From Christiangramia crocea (lineage in GTDB: Bacteria; Bacteroidota; Bacteroidia; Flavobacteriales; Flavobacteriaceae), in contig NZ_JAJSON010000004.1 in NCBI RefSeq assembly GCF_022410465.1, forward strand, positions 1 to 64,000: a stretch of 64,000 nt of DNA. The letters are read 5' to 3'. Numbering within the stretch: position 1 is the stretch's first letter; each line of letters starts with the position of its first letter. The position numbers and the translations under genes were made by a program. A model generated the notes under the pieces. The model saw only the letters and a program-made list of their open reading frames with translations, made no database searches and was not told the DNA's origin. Shown here one piece after another: positions 63,240 to 64,000 of this stretch.

Positions 63240-64000
63240 TTATTGCTTTTCAAAAAGAAGTTCTACAGTGTATGGAGAAACTCCACATCCACCACCTTCT
63301 ACAAAATCGGTAAATTTAAGTGTAAAGGATGAATCGTCGGTTATGTCAAAAGGTTGAGGGGATTCAGATCCTTGGGCCCAGACTATTGATCCGGCTCCAC
63401 ATCCTAATCCAGTATTACCTCTTAAAACACCTACTTCTGTACATACAAATTCAAAAGCAAGATTTTGTCCACCATACGCAGTTAGCCAAGCAAATTCGAA
63501 TGATCTAACTGTTCGGCTGTCTGCATTCAGACTTACAGTCATTCCGTCTTGAAGGTACGGGAGGCCGAAAGCAAGACCATTTGATAAAAGAGAGACCTTG
63601 TAATCACCGGTAAATGTTCCTTCCGGTAACGGACAACCTACAGTTACATTGTAACGGAAAGGTGAACTAAAGAAAAGCCCACTAAGGTTTGCACCAGAAT
63701 TAGTACTGGTGAATGTTTGTCCTTTTGTGGTGTTTACAGCCAGTCTAAACTGAAATTGGTCTCCAGGAGCCAGTTCGTCTTCAGATACTCCTAGTGCACT
63801 TAATGCTTCCTGTGCTGGCACTACAAGCGTATAATTAGGAAGTCCTGATTCACCTTCTGTAAATTCAGAAGCAGGGACATTCTTTACTAAGACTTCACTT
63901 ACGTCATCATCGCCATCTGAATCTCGATAAGCAACATAGACGTCCATTGATTCAAGTTCGTCTCCATCTGAAGCATCACTTTCTTCTAGGACTACAGCAA
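63240..64000 (-). CDS. exported/surface protein of unknown family, 5' truncated by window edge
   Basis: The frame is open to the right edge (the ATG at 63947 is internal; about 17 more codons are seen before the edge), so the N-terminus is missing. About 250 residues are visible. They are Asp/Glu/Ser-rich at the front (ESDASDGDELES), then strand-rich: YVAYRDSDGDDD, LVKNVPASEFTEGESGLP, ALSALGVSEDELAPGDQF, SPFRYNVTVGCPLPEGTF and a final EGGGCGVSPYTVELLFEKQ. Similar modules are often encoded beside SusC/SusD pairs, but no such gene is visible here, so I do not assign a role. Confidence 0.65.
   Translation of the reverse strand, partial: AVVLEESDASDGDELESMDVYVAYRDSDGDDDVSEVLVKNVPASEFTEGESGLPNYTLVVPAQEALSALGVSEDELAPGDQFQFRLAVNTTKGQTFTSTNSGANLSGLFFSSPFRYNVTVGCPLPEGTFTGDYKVSLLSNGLAFGLPYLQDGMTVSLNADSRTVRSFEFAWLTAYGGQNLAFEFVCTEVGVLRGNTGLGCGAGSIVWAQGSESPQPFDITDDSSFTLKFTDFVEGGGCGVSPYTVELLFEKQ

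Noticed and set aside
1-64000. CRISPR array, insertion sequence, prophage or toxin-antitoxin system
   Set aside because: No regularly spaced short repeats, transposase, integrase, phage structural gene or toxin-antitoxin pair was seen.

Overview
The window is a chromosomal segment from a member of the Bacteroidota, most likely a marine-type Flavobacteriaceae (the gene set and protein style resemble Gramella/Christiangramia and relatives; genus not proven). The reasons are gliding/type IX secretion genes (gldJ, porV, a PorP/SprF protein, proteins with T9SS sorting domains), TAnnTTTG-type -7 promoter boxes, few Shine-Dalgarno sequences, a P-type glycine dehydrogenase in one chain, a PafA-like phosphatase, and moderate-to-low GC. 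No rRNA, CRISPR array, insertion sequence, prophage or plasmid function was seen; this is mostly core genome. Genes are densely packed on both strands, often with 1-4 bp spacing or overlap.

Layout. 1-1.6 kb: C-terminal end of a secreted T9SS (type A sorting) protein. 1.7-8.6 kb: acyl-CoA dehydrogenase, anhydroMurNAc kinase, an amino-acid dehydrogenase, then an exbB-exbD-tonB-folC operon. 8.7-13.1 kb: an accessory-looking stretch with two secreted small proteins, two tRNA-Val genes (UAC and GAC), an orphan hybrid histidine kinase and about 0.8 kb without genes. 13.2-19.6 kb: CapA-like protein, murF, gldJ, porV, cdd. 19.7-22.4 kb: pyruvate dehydrogenase E1-alpha and E2. 22.4-27.2 kb: M28 peptidase, SDR, SprT-like, mannose-1-P guanylyltransferase and DUF389 membrane protein in one tight run. 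27.2-28.7 kb: MlaF/MlaE-type ABC pair. 28.9-36 kb: PafA-like phosphatase, a KAS III/methyltransferase/glycosyltransferase cluster, gcvP. 36-37.7 kb: a UbiA-like membrane protein without the first Asp motif, and an ECF sigma factor with a small zinc-type anti-sigma. 37.8-44.5 kb: M3 peptidase, purKE divergent from an in-frame hpt-adk fusion plus obgE, and a DUF4136 lipoprotein. 44.6-52.3 kb: an outer-membrane/adhesin operon (1681-residue T9SS type B repeat protein, PorP/SprF, OmpA). 52.5-63.2 kb: TPR protein, Mpl-like ligase, radC, deacetylase-like protein, YjjG-like HAD, an envelope trio of unknown role, rarA, rhomboid protease, rlmB. 63.2-64 kb: C-terminal end of a secreted protein of unknown family.

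Themes. Peptidoglycan synthesis and recycling (anmK, murF, Mpl-like), T9SS export and its substrates (gldJ, porV, three or more exported proteins), envelope energisation and lipid traffic (ExbBD-TonB, MlaEF), central carbon and amino-acid metabolism (pdhA/pdhC, gcvP, amino-acid dehydrogenase) and purine metabolism (purKE, hpt-adk) dominate. The items most worth a second look are the hpt-adk fusion with a plausible internal start, an RsrA-like soluble anti-sigma, the absence of porU between gldJ and porV, the UbiA-like protein without its first Asp motif, the two-class repeat architecture of the giant adhesin, and the tRNA-Val-flanked accessory block. I did not find a clearly new defence or mobile system here.
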